Positions 50,020-58,930 of a stretch of DNA of 64,000 nucleotides are shown here, piece by piece. Below the pieces are notes generated by a model. It saw nothing but the letters and a program-made list of their open reading frames with translations. It was not told the origin of the DNA and searched no databases. This stretch comes from Effusibacillus consociatus (GTDB taxonomy: Bacteria; Bacillota; Bacilli; Tumebacillales; Effusibacillaceae), in NCBI RefSeq assembly GCF_042652925.1, contig NZ_JBHSHC010000096.1, forward strand, positions 1-64,000. The letters are read 5' to 3'. A program made the position numbers and the translations under genes. Position 1 is the stretch's first letter, and every line of letters starts with the position of its first letter.

Positions 50020-50823
50020 TTGCGAACGAATGAACTCCATCATCAATTTGAAAAGTACATGCAGGGTGTAAAGGATGCTTCGCAAGAAGTTGCGGCAGCA
50101 CAAGCGATTCAACAGATGCTGCTGCATGATGATATACCGGTCTGCACGAAGTTGTCTTGTGTGGGTATCTCGATTCCCGCTTATCAACTGAGCGGTGATT
50201 ACTATGATTTTATATTTGACGAACAAAATGGGCGCTACTGGGTTCTGGTTGGTGATGTAATGGGAAAGGGAATCCCCGCCTCGCTGATGATGGTGATGGT
50301 CCGTTCGACCGTGCGGTGTCTGACCTCAATCCACAAGACACCTGGTGAATTGTTATACGCGTTAAATAATCTTCTTTGGAAAGACATGACTCGTTTGCGT
50401 TCATTTTCAACCTTGTTTTGTGGAATGTTTGATGTGCATTCCTCTAAATTCTTTTATGCGTCTGCCGGGCATCCGAGTCCCCTTTTAAGCAAGAAAGATG
50501 AGCCATTGGCACAACGGCTCGAAGGAAGGGGCACGATCATTGGGGTATTAAAAAATCGCCGCTACAATGATTTTTCGGTCGCGCTGTCAAAAGGAGATCT
50601 GATTGTATTTTGTACCGATGGTGTTCTTGAAGCAATGAATAAAGATAAAAAACATTACGGTTATGAGATGCTTAAAAAAATTATTGAAGCAAATAGGAAT
50701 GAAGACCTGTCCGACTTGATCCAATACATTTCGGACGATGTAAAGCGTTATGCGGAGGACTACAGGCGGGATGATGTCGCACTTGTTGCGCTACGTTGTG
50801 AGGAAGGAGCCGGGTCTGGATGA
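50020..50823 (+). CDS. PP2C/SpoIIE-family Ser phosphatase
   Basis: The 267-residue protein matches the RsbU/SpoIIE catalytic domain: SGDYYDFI, VGDVMGKGIPASLMM, ASAGHPSPLL, FCTDGVLEAMN, and DDVALVAL, with the metal Asp residues in place. It should dephosphorylate one or both STAS proteins of this operon. The start is TTG 50020, 7 bases after GGGAGGT. There is a helical N-terminus but no sensor domain. The stop overlaps the fapA start. Confidence 0.9.
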   Translation: MRTNELHHQFEKYMQGVKDASQEVAAAQAIQQMLLHDDIPVCTKLSCVGISIPAYQLSGDYYDFIFDEQNGRYWVLVGDVMGKGIPASLMMVMVRSTVRCLTSIHKTPGELLYALNNLLWKDMTRLRSFSTLFCGMFDVHSSKFFYASAGHPSPLLSKKDEPLAQRLEGRGTIIGVLKNRRYNDFSVALSKGDLIVFCTDGVLEAMNKDKKHYGYEMLKKIIEANRNEDLSDLIQYISDDVKRYAEDYRRDDVALVALRCEEGAGSG

Positions 50824-52817
50824 GTGATGTAATCACAATTCGTGCCAAGACGATCGAAGAGGCGGTTTCGAAAGCATCCGAGCATCTGAAGATCTCTCCC
50901 CAAAAGATTCAGTTTGAAGTAATCGATGAAGGTTATCGCGGGCTGTTTCGTAAACGTCCTGCCATTATTCAAGTTTTTGTAAGGAAATCCGTCCGAAAAG
51001 AAGAGGAATCGCCAACAACGGTCGACATACTGTCAGCTCCGTCAAAGGCAAAAATCCAGTCCGAATATGGGACAGTCTGGGTGAAAGACGGGAAAATTTT
51101 CTGTAAAAACGGGAGCTATCAGTATGCTATGCTTACTCCGTGTGACGGACTCACATTAACTGTTAATGGTCAAGCTGTTACAGGTACTACGATCGTGGCT
51201 GAAGAAGATGTGATTGACTTGGAACTGCATAATCACTTGAGAGAAACAAAGATTTCTCTAACGGTCTCCGAAGACCAAATGCAAGTACTTCTTGAGATTG
51301 TACCCGGATATTCAATCACCAGATCTCTGAAAGATATGCCGCCAAGCAGAGAACTGACTCTGGAAGTGATGGAAACAAGAACTGTTAAAACAAGCATTAC
51401 AGAAGAAATGGTTTATCAGGAACTGGAGAAAATCGGTGTGAAGATGGGGATCGAACATGACGAGATAAAGCGTGCATGCAGATCTCGAGAACCCATTAAA
51501 TGTGTGATAGCAAAAGGGTATGATCCGATTCCGGGACGTGATGGCGTGTTTGAACTCGTTTCCCAAAAAAGGCGGGAAGAGAAGGAACAATTTATCATCA
51601 CTGATACAGTAGACTGGAAGGAACGATTCAGCTTGCCGTCAGTACAAGCGGGTGAAGTCATCGGCTATCCTGTAGCTGCAAAACCCGGCGTGAACGGATG
51701 GAATGTATTTGGCCATGAAGTACCTGCCCCGGAAGTTAAGGAACTTACGGTTTTGACCGGTACCGGTACCATTTTGCATGGTGAGAATCGTAAATTAGTC
51801 GCGACTGAAGCAGGCAGGATTAAAATTACACAACACCCCAACAATACGCTTGGTTTCAGCATTATTCCACAATATGTACACAATGATAACGTCAATATTC
51901 GAACAGGCAATATTCGGTTTCACGGCGATGTGTTCATCCTGGGGAATGTGGAGGACGGCATGATTGTAGAGGCTGGGGGAAATTTGCATATACTGGGGAG
52001 AGTCTCGAATGCAACCGTTCGTACCGGCGGTGATTCGGTTATCAATGGAGCAGTGACAGGATCGACAATTATTTGCGGGTACTCCAATCTTGTGTGGGAT
52101 AACATGCTCCCGCATTTTAAATCAACATATGAGTTAATCATTCAGTTAATCAATGCGATTCGGCAACTTGAATCAAACAAATCGTTTTCCCGCCAGGATA
52201 TTGCCAAGATGGGATTGCAGCCCTTAATCAAACTTCTCACTGAAGTCAAGTTCAAAGAATTGCCTTCGCATATTCGTAAAATAAGCGGGTTTGCCAAAAA
52301 CGACAAGGAAATCTTTGATTCTGAGATGCAACTGATTGTCGATTTTTTGGAAAAAGCTTTTCTCTATTTTCATCCCCTGGTTTCCGACTTGGGACAGATG
52401 GAATCGCTTGTTGCCCGAATGGAATCTATAATTTTCGCCGCTGAGTTTGACTCGAATAAAAAGATGAACATCAACGTACAAAGTCTGACAAACAGTAAAG
52501 TGATTTCTGCTTGGGATGTGGAAGTGGAGCGATTTTGTTATGGGTCGAATATTCAGGCAAAGGGGACAGTTCGGGTAAAGGAGCAACTGCGTGGAGGGCA
52601 AGTTGAAGCTGGGCATTTCGTAAAAGTAAAAGAGATTGGATCGATCAGTGGAAGTTCCGCAGTTGTTTGGGTTACAAATTCTGACGGGTATGTTCAGGCT
52701 GACCAGGTATGGCCTGATACGATGATCCGGATCGCTCAGCTGACCAAAAAGTTTATACATGAGGAATCATCTGTATTTATGAGAATAAATGACCAGGGCA
52801 GCCTGGTTCTTAGATAG
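50820..52817 (+). CDS. FapA-family (DUF342) protein with N-terminal Jag-like domain
   Basis: A Jag-N domain (VITIRAKTIEEAVSKASEHL, FEVIDEGYRGLF) at 1-60 is followed by a beta-strand region, then the FapA/DUF342 beta-helix core (EVIGYPVAAKPGVNGWNVFG, and NIRFHGDVFILGNVEDGMIVEAGGNLHILG) at about 270-480. A helical part and a C-terminal beta-helix segment follow. Its 665 residues are typical. Members affect flagellar or polar protein localisation in other bacteria; here it may be a scaffold for the surrounding signalling proteins. Confidence 0.85.
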   Translation: MSDVITIRAKTIEEAVSKASEHLKISPQKIQFEVIDEGYRGLFRKRPAIIQVFVRKSVRKEEESPTTVDILSAPSKAKIQSEYGTVWVKDGKIFCKNGSYQYAMLTPCDGLTLTVNGQAVTGTTIVAEEDVIDLELHNHLRETKISLTVSEDQMQVLLEIVPGYSITRSLKDMPPSRELTLEVMETRTVKTSITEEMVYQELEKIGVKMGIEHDEIKRACRSREPIKCVIAKGYDPIPGRDGVFELVSQKRREEKEQFIITDTVDWKERFSLPSVQAGEVIGYPVAAKPGVNGWNVFGHEVPAPEVKELTVLTGTGTILHGENRKLVATEAGRIKITQHPNNTLGFSIIPQYVHNDNVNIRTGNIRFHGDVFILGNVEDGMIVEAGGNLHILGRVSNATVRTGGDSVINGAVTGSTIICGYSNLVWDNMLPHFKSTYELIIQLINAIRQLESNKSFSRQDIAKMGLQPLIKLLTEVKFKELPSHIRKISGFAKNDKEIFDSEMQLIVDFLEKAFLYFHPLVSDLGQMESLVARMESIIFAAEFDSNKKMNINVQSLTNSKVISAWDVEVERFCYGSNIQAKGTVRVKEQLRGGQVEAGHFVKVKEIGSISGSSAVVWVTNSDGYVQADQVWPDTMIRIAQLTKKFIHEESSVFMRINDQGSLVLR

Positions 52818-52833
52818 GCTAGGGGGGAAAACA

Positions 52834-53145
52834 ATGTTTCAAGCAAAAACGGCGATTGAAAACAAAAATCTGCAAATCGATCTGCAGGGCGCGTTGGACG
52901 TTAGCGGGGTGGATATTTTCGAGAGGATGATTGCTGAAATTGATTTGTCATCCGTTACTACCGTTCATATTGATTTCAATCAAGTCAATTTTATTGATTC
53001 AACCGGTATCGGTTCCATATTGAATCTGATTCGAATGCTGGATGAACATGAATTGATCTATGAAATTGTAAACGTCCAAGATGACATTCGTGAGATCTTT
53101 TCGATTATAGGGTTAGAGGACTTGATGGCGCATGGGGAACAATAG
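52834..53145 (+). CDS. second STAS-domain anti-anti-sigma factor
   Basis: The 103-residue protein carries LDVSGVDIFERMIAEIDLSS and NFIDSTGIGSILNLIR, with the phospho-Ser again in DSTGIG. It is a paralogue of the 49703 product, with clear divergence. AGGGGGGA lies 6 bases before ATG 52834; the longer frame from 52789 overlaps fapA. Two STAS proteins in one operon suggest separate partners. Confidence 0.9.
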   Translation: MFQAKTAIENKNLQIDLQGALDVSGVDIFERMIAEIDLSSVTTVHIDFNQVNFIDSTGIGSILNLIRMLDEHELIYEIVNVQDDIREIFSIIGLEDLMAHGEQ

Positions 53146-53225
53146 AGAATATTAATATTTTCCGTGAAAAATTTTACTTTATAAGAAGGAATTACAAATT
53201 AAATGTAGAAATGAATTAGAGCAAG

Positions 53226-53311
53226 GCGAAAAAGGCAAACTTCGGGAAACCGAAGGACGCAAAACTACAGGGGCTAAGGTAGGTGATCCTACTATGCCAG
53301 CCAGTTACCGA
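53226..53311 (+). ncRNA. cyclic-di-GMP-I (GEMM) riboswitch
   Basis: The conserved GGCAAAC (53233), a helix CTTCGG-GAAA-CCGAAG with GNRA tetraloop, GGACGCAAAACTAC, GGGGCTAAGG, a hairpin GTAGG-TGAT-CCTAC and TATGCCAGCCAGTTACCGA occur in order. These match the GEMM-I class, including the GUUACCGA 3' element seen in the Vibrio Vc2 riboswitch. The 3' end runs directly into AAAGGAGG, so control of translation of the following peptide gene is likely. The sign (on or off) cannot be told by eye. Confidence 0.93.
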
Positions 53312-53326
53312 AAGGAGGATATCACG

Positions 53327-53410
53327 ATGAAGAAGATTTCTTCTATCGTAACCCTCGCAGCACTGTCTGCGATGGCGCTTGCGACAATTATCGGCAAGCC
53401 TTGGTTCTAA
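53327..53410 (+). CDS. 27-residue hydrophobic peptide gene under a c-di-GMP riboswitch
   Basis: ATG 53327 follows a strong AAAGGAGG. The product begins MKKISSIVTLAALSAMALAT and ends IIGKPWF. It has a basic start, one hydrophobic helix and a short aromatic Pro-containing C-terminus. It lacks Cys or a conserved ring-forming residue, unlike AgrD-type peptides. A hairpin terminator after it would make the peptide mRNA more abundant than the operon mRNA, as for secreted signal or structural peptides. Export and maturation are inferred. Confidence 0.82.
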   Translation: MKKISSIVTLAALSAMALATIIGKPWF

Positions 53411-53424
53411 TTTTCCTCGCGGGG

Positions 53425-53458
53425 AGAACTGGGTGGATTACCCCCAGTTCTTTCTGTC
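53425..53458 (+). terminator. intra-operon terminator hairpin after the peptide gene
   Basis: AGAACTGGG (53425-53433) pairs with CCCAGTTCT (53443-53451), followed by TTCTGTCTT. It is likely a partial terminator that separates high peptide expression from lower expression of the DUF5317 gene. Confidence 0.75.
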
Positions 53459-53481
53459 TTATGTGAGGGGGAGTGTTAAAG

Positions 53482-54009
53482 ATGACATATGTCGTCCTTG
53501 CCGGAATTGTTGCGGCTTTTCTATCAAAGCGAAATCCAATGACAATTCTTCATATAGAATTAAAAGCTCGTTATGTAATGATCGGAATTTTAGGCGTACA
53601 AATACTTCTGGCTATTATTGCAGCAAAAACGAATCAACAATACCCGATCATTCTAAACATTACCTTTTTGGGAATACTTGTGTGTTTGTTCTGGAATCGC
53701 CATCTGTCCGGGATAAAGTGGATACTTGGGGGAGCATCACTTAATTTTCTTGCACTCCTTCTGCACGGAGGACTAATGCCTGTATCGGCTGCTGCAATGA
53801 AAATATCAGGTTTGGACAACGCGGGGTTTGATGCTGATTCACGTCATTACCTCATGGAAGATACGGCTTTTTGGTGGTTAGGAGACTGGATACCATTTTT
53901 AACACCTGTTGGCACAAATTATGTTTGGAGCCCGGGTGATGTTTTAGTGGCGATAGGAATTTTTGTCTTCCTTGTAAGGAATTCGCAGAAGAGGAGTTAT
54001 ACCTCATGA
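53482..54009 (+). CDS. DUF5317-family membrane protein
   Basis: The 175-residue product has about five transmembrane helices. The family markers LHGGLMPVSAAAM near 100 and WSPGDVLVAIGIFVFLVRN at the C-terminus are clear. DUF5317 has no known function. GAGGGGGAG lies 8 bases before ATG 53482. Its place after a peptide gene and before a signalling protein suggests a role in peptide processing, export or reception, by analogy with AgrB placement only. Confidence 0.82.
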   Translation: MTYVVLAGIVAAFLSKRNPMTILHIELKARYVMIGILGVQILLAIIAAKTNQQYPIILNITFLGILVCLFWNRHLSGIKWILGGASLNFLALLLHGGLMPVSAAAMKISGLDNAGFDADSRHYLMEDTAFWWLGDWIPFLTPVGTNYVWSPGDVLVAIGIFVFLVRNSQKRSYTS

Positions 54010-56057
54010 GAGATCTGAATTGGTATACTGGTTCTCTTTTTTTGATAGGTATCTATGCTCTGTTCCATGCGATTTATATTCACCAAACTGACCACTGGCC
54101 GGTGCTTTTACTTATTACCGGTTTGATAGTTGTATTAGATCTTTTTCCGATTAAACTTCCAAGTGGCGATGAATACGCAGCGGGTACGATCGGAAGTCTG
54201 TTACTTCTGTATCACATTGGTTTAACCGCTTCAATTATTTCAATAACCATAAGCATATTTTTCGCGTTTTTGAAAAGATACCGCTCCGTTCGAAAGATCA
54301 ATTGGTTTCGTTATTTTGTGACAATCGGAATGTATTTTATCTGTGCATCCATATCATCAGTCGTTATTCAGTTGACTGATGATTTAAGTATCTTTGTTTC
54401 CGTGTGGCTTACAGCCAGTACGTTCGACGTGCTAAACACGCTTTTATTAGCCGGAATTGGAAAATCTTTGATGGGTACACCTATCTTTCATCACTTTACG
54501 GACAAATTACGGGAGCTGATTGTACCGGTTTTTGTATGTGTGATCGTTATACCACGCTTTCTGTTTGTCCCTGATCTAACTCAGCTGGTAGTAGAACTGC
54601 TATATACTGCGTTTTTCCTTTTAATAATTATTTTCTTTTCTACCCAATTCATTAATCAAATTACGATACGGCAACACACTTCAAATGAATTCATACGCCT
54701 GCTGGAAAATCGAATAACTCCGTCCCTGGCGGGCCATGGGGCAAGAGTTGGCTTAATTTGCGACATGCTTATTGAGGATTTGGGGTATCCCAAAAACAAG
54801 AAACATAACCTCATTCAAATGGCAATAATCCATGATATCGGTAAATCCCTCTTGCCATCACACGTTTTTCGGAAAAGGGGAGCTCTGACTCTCTCTGAGG
54901 AAAAAGAGTATCAGAGTCATTGCGAAAAAGGGGCAGAGATTGTACGGTCCACCTTCCCAAATGACAAGTTTGCTGATTGGATTCTTTACCACCACGAACA
55001 GTGGGATGGGAAAGGGTTTCCAAGTGGACTGAAAGAAAACGACATTCCATTCGAGTCACGAATACTTTCTTTATGCAATCAACTTGACCATATTATGACC
55101 CGACACAGGGACGATACTACCGTTTATCAATTGCTCCAAGAGATGAGCGGAACGGTTTTGGATCCGCTGCTGACGGCAAAGATTGATATATCCACCATTT
55201 CTTATATTCGTGAAAATCTGTCGTATGAAAGTCACTCACAAATGGACGAATCGATTGAAACTAATGAAGATTCCCGGAATGAGGAGAAAAGTCATATTGG
55301 GAGATCATTTTTTCTGCAATATACCTCCGACAATCAACTGGCCAACCATGACAATGCTCTGCCCATAGATGAGGTTTCGAGATTGGCTAAACTTTCAAGA
55401 GAGACGAAACAGACATTTCATGAGACAATTGCCTATAATGAAAAGACAATGGAAATTCACTTTTATCCTTCGAACACTGAAGTTCTTATTTTTGTGCATG
55501 ATTTAACCCCCATGCTCGAATATCGAATGAAAACAACCAGAAAAGTCTTGGAATCTTATCAAGATGTGATCCGAACGTTGTCTGACGAAAAGATCGTCCT
55601 ATGTACGAGTGAAGCAGAGTTGAAGGGACATTTGGGCGAGTATATAGATTCGATGCAGGTGAACAGTGCCGCGGACGTTCCGATAAGCAGGAATTTTGTA
55701 TCGAAGTACATCCCGGATTTTTTGAAGCCTCAATTTCATATGAAAATTATGCTGGCTGTAAGCGAAGGGGCTACGAATTTGATCAAACACGCTACAGATG
55801 GGGAGATCTCTCTTTATTCGAAAGAAAGTACTTTTCAGGTATTGATTTCGGACAAGGGCTCCGGGATCCTTTTGCACGAAATTCCCAAGACACTTTTGGT
55901 CTCCGGGTACAGCAGTAAACGTTCGTTGGGAAAGGGATTTTCGGTTATGAGCAAGTCCGCGCACAAGGTCACAGTGTACACATCAACAAGAGGGACCAGC
56001 ATACTCATGGAGTTTTCTCATGAATCTTCCGAGATCAAGAAGGATCTAATTTCCTGA
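54006..56057 (+). CDS. membrane HD-GYP protein fused to a SpoIIAB-like kinase domain
   Basis: The 683-residue fusion has six to seven transmembrane helices (about 1-215), an HD-GYP domain (about 235-400) with IIHDIGKSLLPSHVF, SHCEKGAEIV, and YHHEQWDGKGFP, then a linker and a C-terminal HATPase (about 570-683). The HATPase reads AVSEGATNLIKHATDGEI, ISDKGSGI and SLGKGFSVMSKSA, as in anti-sigma kinases. GYP is altered to GFP. The product may degrade c-di-GMP and phosphorylate a STAS protein. The ATGA overlap couples it to the DUF5317 gene. Confidence 0.85.
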   Translation: MRDLNWYTGSLFLIGIYALFHAIYIHQTDHWPVLLLITGLIVVLDLFPIKLPSGDEYAAGTIGSLLLLYHIGLTASIISITISIFFAFLKRYRSVRKINWFRYFVTIGMYFICASISSVVIQLTDDLSIFVSVWLTASTFDVLNTLLLAGIGKSLMGTPIFHHFTDKLRELIVPVFVCVIVIPRFLFVPDLTQLVVELLYTAFFLLIIIFFSTQFINQITIRQHTSNEFIRLLENRITPSLAGHGARVGLICDMLIEDLGYPKNKKHNLIQMAIIHDIGKSLLPSHVFRKRGALTLSEEKEYQSHCEKGAEIVRSTFPNDKFADWILYHHEQWDGKGFPSGLKENDIPFESRILSLCNQLDHIMTRHRDDTTVYQLLQEMSGTVLDPLLTAKIDISTISYIRENLSYESHSQMDESIETNEDSRNEEKSHIGRSFFLQYTSDNQLANHDNALPIDEVSRLAKLSRETKQTFHETIAYNEKTMEIHFYPSNTEVLIFVHDLTPMLEYRMKTTRKVLESYQDVIRTLSDEKIVLCTSEAELKGHLGEYIDSMQVNSAADVPISRNFVSKYIPDFLKPQFHMKIMLAVSEGATNLIKHATDGEISLYSKESTFQVLISDKGSGILLHEIPKTLLVSGYSSKRSLGKGFSVMSKSAHKVTVYTSTRGTSILMEFSHESSEIKKDLIS

Positions 56058-56058
56058 T

Positions 56059-57213
56059 ATGACTATGACAGAACACTTTCGATCACTTATTCAAAATTCA
56101 TGGGATATCATTCTAGTGCTGGACGCCGATGGTACAATTCGGTATGTAGGCCCCTCGATTGAGAGAATTTTGGGTTATAAGCCGGAAGATCTGATTAACC
56201 AAAATGTCTTTAAACTGGCTGAATTCTATTATCCGCACAAACATACCGTATTTCGAGAAATTGTCAATGAAGCTCTCAGCAGTTCAAATACTAGCATTGT
56301 AACAGAATGTTGGTTGCGACACTGTGACGGTTCCAGGCGATACTTTGAGGTCATCGGCCAGAATCTGTTAGATCAGCCGAGTATCTCGGGTATTGTCTTG
56401 AATTTGCATGATATTACAGAGCGTAAGCGGGTGGAAAAGGAATTGTCTATGGCGCTTCATACTGCGCTTGAGGCCTCACGTGTCAAATCTCAATTCCTGA
56501 CCATGGTCAGTCATGAGATTCGGACTCCACTGACCGCCATTATCGGGATAGCCGAGGTGCTCAAGGAGACTCCGCTTACTTTGGAGCAGCAGAAATATGT
56601 GAATGTGTTGGAAACAGCGGGAAATACGCTCTTGATTCTCGTGAATGATATTCTGGATTTTTCCAAAGTCGAGAGCGGGACCCTTTCACTGGATCAGGTT
56701 CATTTTGATATTCGGGAACTGGTGGAAAAAGCGATTGCAGCAGCAGCTGTACGTGCGGGGGAGAAGGGGTTGACACTGACTGTCGAAATTATGCCGGACG
56801 TGCCTTCCGGTATAATGGGTGATCCAGGGCGCTTAACCCAAATTCTCTTGAATATCCTGGAAAATGCGATCAAGTTCACCGAAAGAGGCGAAGTTGTGCT
56901 GCGTATAAAGAATAATCCGGACGCCAAAGATGACGAGGGGCTCTTGTTTTCAATATCAGATACGGGTATCGGTATCTCTGAGGAAAAGCTGAATACTATT
57001 TTTGACAGCTTTACACAAGTTGATTCTTCCATCAGACGCAAGTATGGAGGAACTGGGCTTGGGCTAGCCATTTCCAGTCGACTTGTAAACTTAATGGGGG
57101 GGCGGATGTGGGTAGAAAGTACACAAGGAATTGGCAGTACCTTTTACTTCACGATAAAATTCGGGAGTCCATCAATGGATGATCCGTACATAATACAGGG
57201 GGGCAAACGATGA
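56059..57213 (+). CDS. soluble PAS-domain histidine kinase
   Basis: A PAS domain (about 1-125: SWDIILVLDADGTIRYVGPS, GIVLNLHDITERKR) is followed by HisKA with SHEIRTPLTAIIG near 155. The HATPase has QILLNILENAIKFT, SDTGIGI and GGTGLGLAIS. There is no transmembrane helix and no receiver. It overlaps the receiver-phosphatase gene by 4 bases and starts 2 bases after the previous stop. It probably phosphorylates that receiver. Confidence 0.92.
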   Translation: MTMTEHFRSLIQNSWDIILVLDADGTIRYVGPSIERILGYKPEDLINQNVFKLAEFYYPHKHTVFREIVNEALSSSNTSIVTECWLRHCDGSRRYFEVIGQNLLDQPSISGIVLNLHDITERKRVEKELSMALHTALEASRVKSQFLTMVSHEIRTPLTAIIGIAEVLKETPLTLEQQKYVNVLETAGNTLLILVNDILDFSKVESGTLSLDQVHFDIRELVEKAIAAAAVRAGEKGLTLTVEIMPDVPSGIMGDPGRLTQILLNILENAIKFTERGEVVLRIKNNPDAKDDEGLLFSISDTGIGISEEKLNTIFDSFTQVDSSIRRKYGGTGLGLAISSRLVNLMGGRMWVESTQGIGSTFYFTIKFGSPSMDDPYIIQGGKR

Positions 57214-58358
57214 GAATACTTATCGTTGATGACTCGGAAGTAAATCAGCTCGTACTGCAAGCTATCTTGGAAAAAGCAGGATACACAGAGTTAATTGCTG
57301 TGGATTCGGCAAATGAAGCTTTTAACCAACTTGGAATGGATAATCCGTCAAATGTTTCTCCGGAAATTGATCTGATTTTAATGGATATTATGATGCCCGA
57401 AATAGACGGTATTGAAGCGTGCCGACAAATTAAAGCAAATCAACGACTCCGGGATATTCCTATTATTATGGTAACGGCTTTGACCGAGACAACGGACTTG
57501 GAGGCGGCTTTTGCTGCGGGGGCGATGGATTATATCACGAAACCTTTTAAGAAGCTTGAGCTTCTGGCTCGGGTGCGTTCGGCATTAGCGCTGAAACATG
57601 AACTGGATCGGCGAAAAATTCGTGAGCAAAAGCTGCTGAAAGATCTGTGCCTGGCAAAAAGGGTCCAACAAAGTGTGCTTAGTCGTCCAATAAGCAATCC
57701 TCGGATCGAAATCGCTGCAGCGTATGTTCCCTCACAGGAACTTTCCGGTGATATGTACTATTGGTGTGACATTGATCAACACCGTTACGGTATTCTGTTA
57801 CTTGATGTAGTGGGACATGGCGTTTCCGCTTCGCTTATCAGCATGTCCGTGCGTTCATTATTACGAGGGTTGATTACCAGACTGGTTGATCCGGTCCGGG
57901 TAGTGCGGGAATTGAATCGTCATATCCATAATTTGTTCGGGAAAGATAAAAAGTTGTCATTTCAATATTTTACCGCGATTTATGTGATGATTGACACTCA
58001 AAAGCGAGAGATTGAATATGTGAATGCCGGCCACCCGCCGGGGTTGATCCTTCAACAGGACCAGACTGTTCTCAGCCTGGATCGGAGCAGCGTTCCGATC
58101 GGATTTCGGGCGGAGATGCCCGTAGAGAAACGTACACTCTCTTATTCAAAGCCGTTAAAAATAATTCTATACACAGATGGGCTGATCGAAGTGCCCGGGA
58201 AATCAATTTTGGCAAGTATTCAGAATTTAAAGGATTTCTTGCGTCACAATCAACACATGGAGAATCAATCGTTAATTGAACGTGTTATAGCCGATCGGGA
58301 ACAAAGAGAAGACCTGATAGATGATATCTGTTTGATTTCAATTACGATTCATGACTGA
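57210..58358 (+). CDS. response regulator with PP2C phosphatase output (RsbU/RssB type)
   Basis: The receiver (about 1-125) has DDSE, acceptor Asp in DLILMDIMMPEIDGIE, and Lys in ITKPFKK. The PP2C domain (about 150-382) has LSGDMYYW, LLDVVGHGVSASLIS, NAGHPPGLIL, and YTDGLIEVPG. The pair with the PAS kinase forms a two-component input to partner switching, as its phosphatase should act on a STAS protein. It is the last gene of the c-di-GMP operon. Confidence 0.9.
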   Translation: MRILIVDDSEVNQLVLQAILEKAGYTELIAVDSANEAFNQLGMDNPSNVSPEIDLILMDIMMPEIDGIEACRQIKANQRLRDIPIIMVTALTETTDLEAAFAAGAMDYITKPFKKLELLARVRSALALKHELDRRKIREQKLLKDLCLAKRVQQSVLSRPISNPRIEIAAAYVPSQELSGDMYYWCDIDQHRYGILLLDVVGHGVSASLISMSVRSLLRGLITRLVDPVRVVRELNRHIHNLFGKDKKLSFQYFTAIYVMIDTQKREIEYVNAGHPPGLILQQDQTVLSLDRSSVPIGFRAEMPVEKRTLSYSKPLKIILYTDGLIEVPGKSILASIQNLKDFLRHNQHMENQSLIERVIADREQREDLIDDICLISITIHD

Positions 58359-58410
58359 TTCTTGTATAATTCTTCGCTCCCCGGTCATTGTATGACTAGG
58401 GTGATATTCC

Positions 58411-58779
58411 GTGAAAAAATGGATTTCTACATGGATGGTACTGCTAATGTGCATGAGTACGGCAGGTATCGTACAAGCGAACCAAATCGAACAGGAAAAA
58501 GAAGTCACAATCTACCGCATCCGAATTACGGACAAAGAATTGAACCCGAACATCATTCAAGTTCGTCAAGGAAAACCCTTTCGGTTGGAAATCAGAAACA
58601 CCGGCAAGAAGCCTCACAACTTCACCTTGCCTGAGCTGAATATCTATTCTTATAATTTACGGTCGGGTGAACGGATGAAGCTGCAGATGCAAATTGATCG
58701 ACGAGGCAGCTACAAGTTTTACTCGGATGCTCCCGGGGAGCCGGAAACGGATCTAACAGGCAAACTGGTTGTGTGGTAG
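58411..58779 (+). CDS. secreted cupredoxin-like protein
   Basis: A signal peptide (about 1-24) precedes a 95-residue cupredoxin fold: IRITDKELNPNIIQVRQGKPFRLE, TGKKPHNFTL and RRGSYKFYSD. The His in KPHNF is in the place of one copper ligand. The Cys-x-x-x-x-His-x-x-x-x-Met set of blue copper proteins is absent, so metal binding is doubtful. GTG 58411 follows TAGGGTGAT. Confidence 0.8.
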   Translation: MKKWISTWMVLLMCMSTAGIVQANQIEQEKEVTIYRIRITDKELNPNIIQVRQGKPFRLEIRNTGKKPHNFTLPELNIYSYNLRSGERMKLQMQIDRRGSYKFYSDAPGEPETDLTGKLVVW

Positions 58780-58930
58780 ATCTTTCCAATGCGTTTTCAC
58801 CCCCCGCACCCTTCATGAATCGACAAACCGCCTGAACTTGGCGTGTGCACCTCTACAGGGACGCTCCGGATAGAAGCGTATTTTATAGTATAATAAAGTA
58901 AAATGTTGGATTGCCGGAGGAATGACAGAC

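Noticed and set aside
53327..54009. A true agr system (AgrD/AgrB)
   Set aside because: The peptide has no ring-forming Cys or Ser near its C-terminus and the membrane protein shows DUF5317 markers rather than AgrB His/Cys protease residues.
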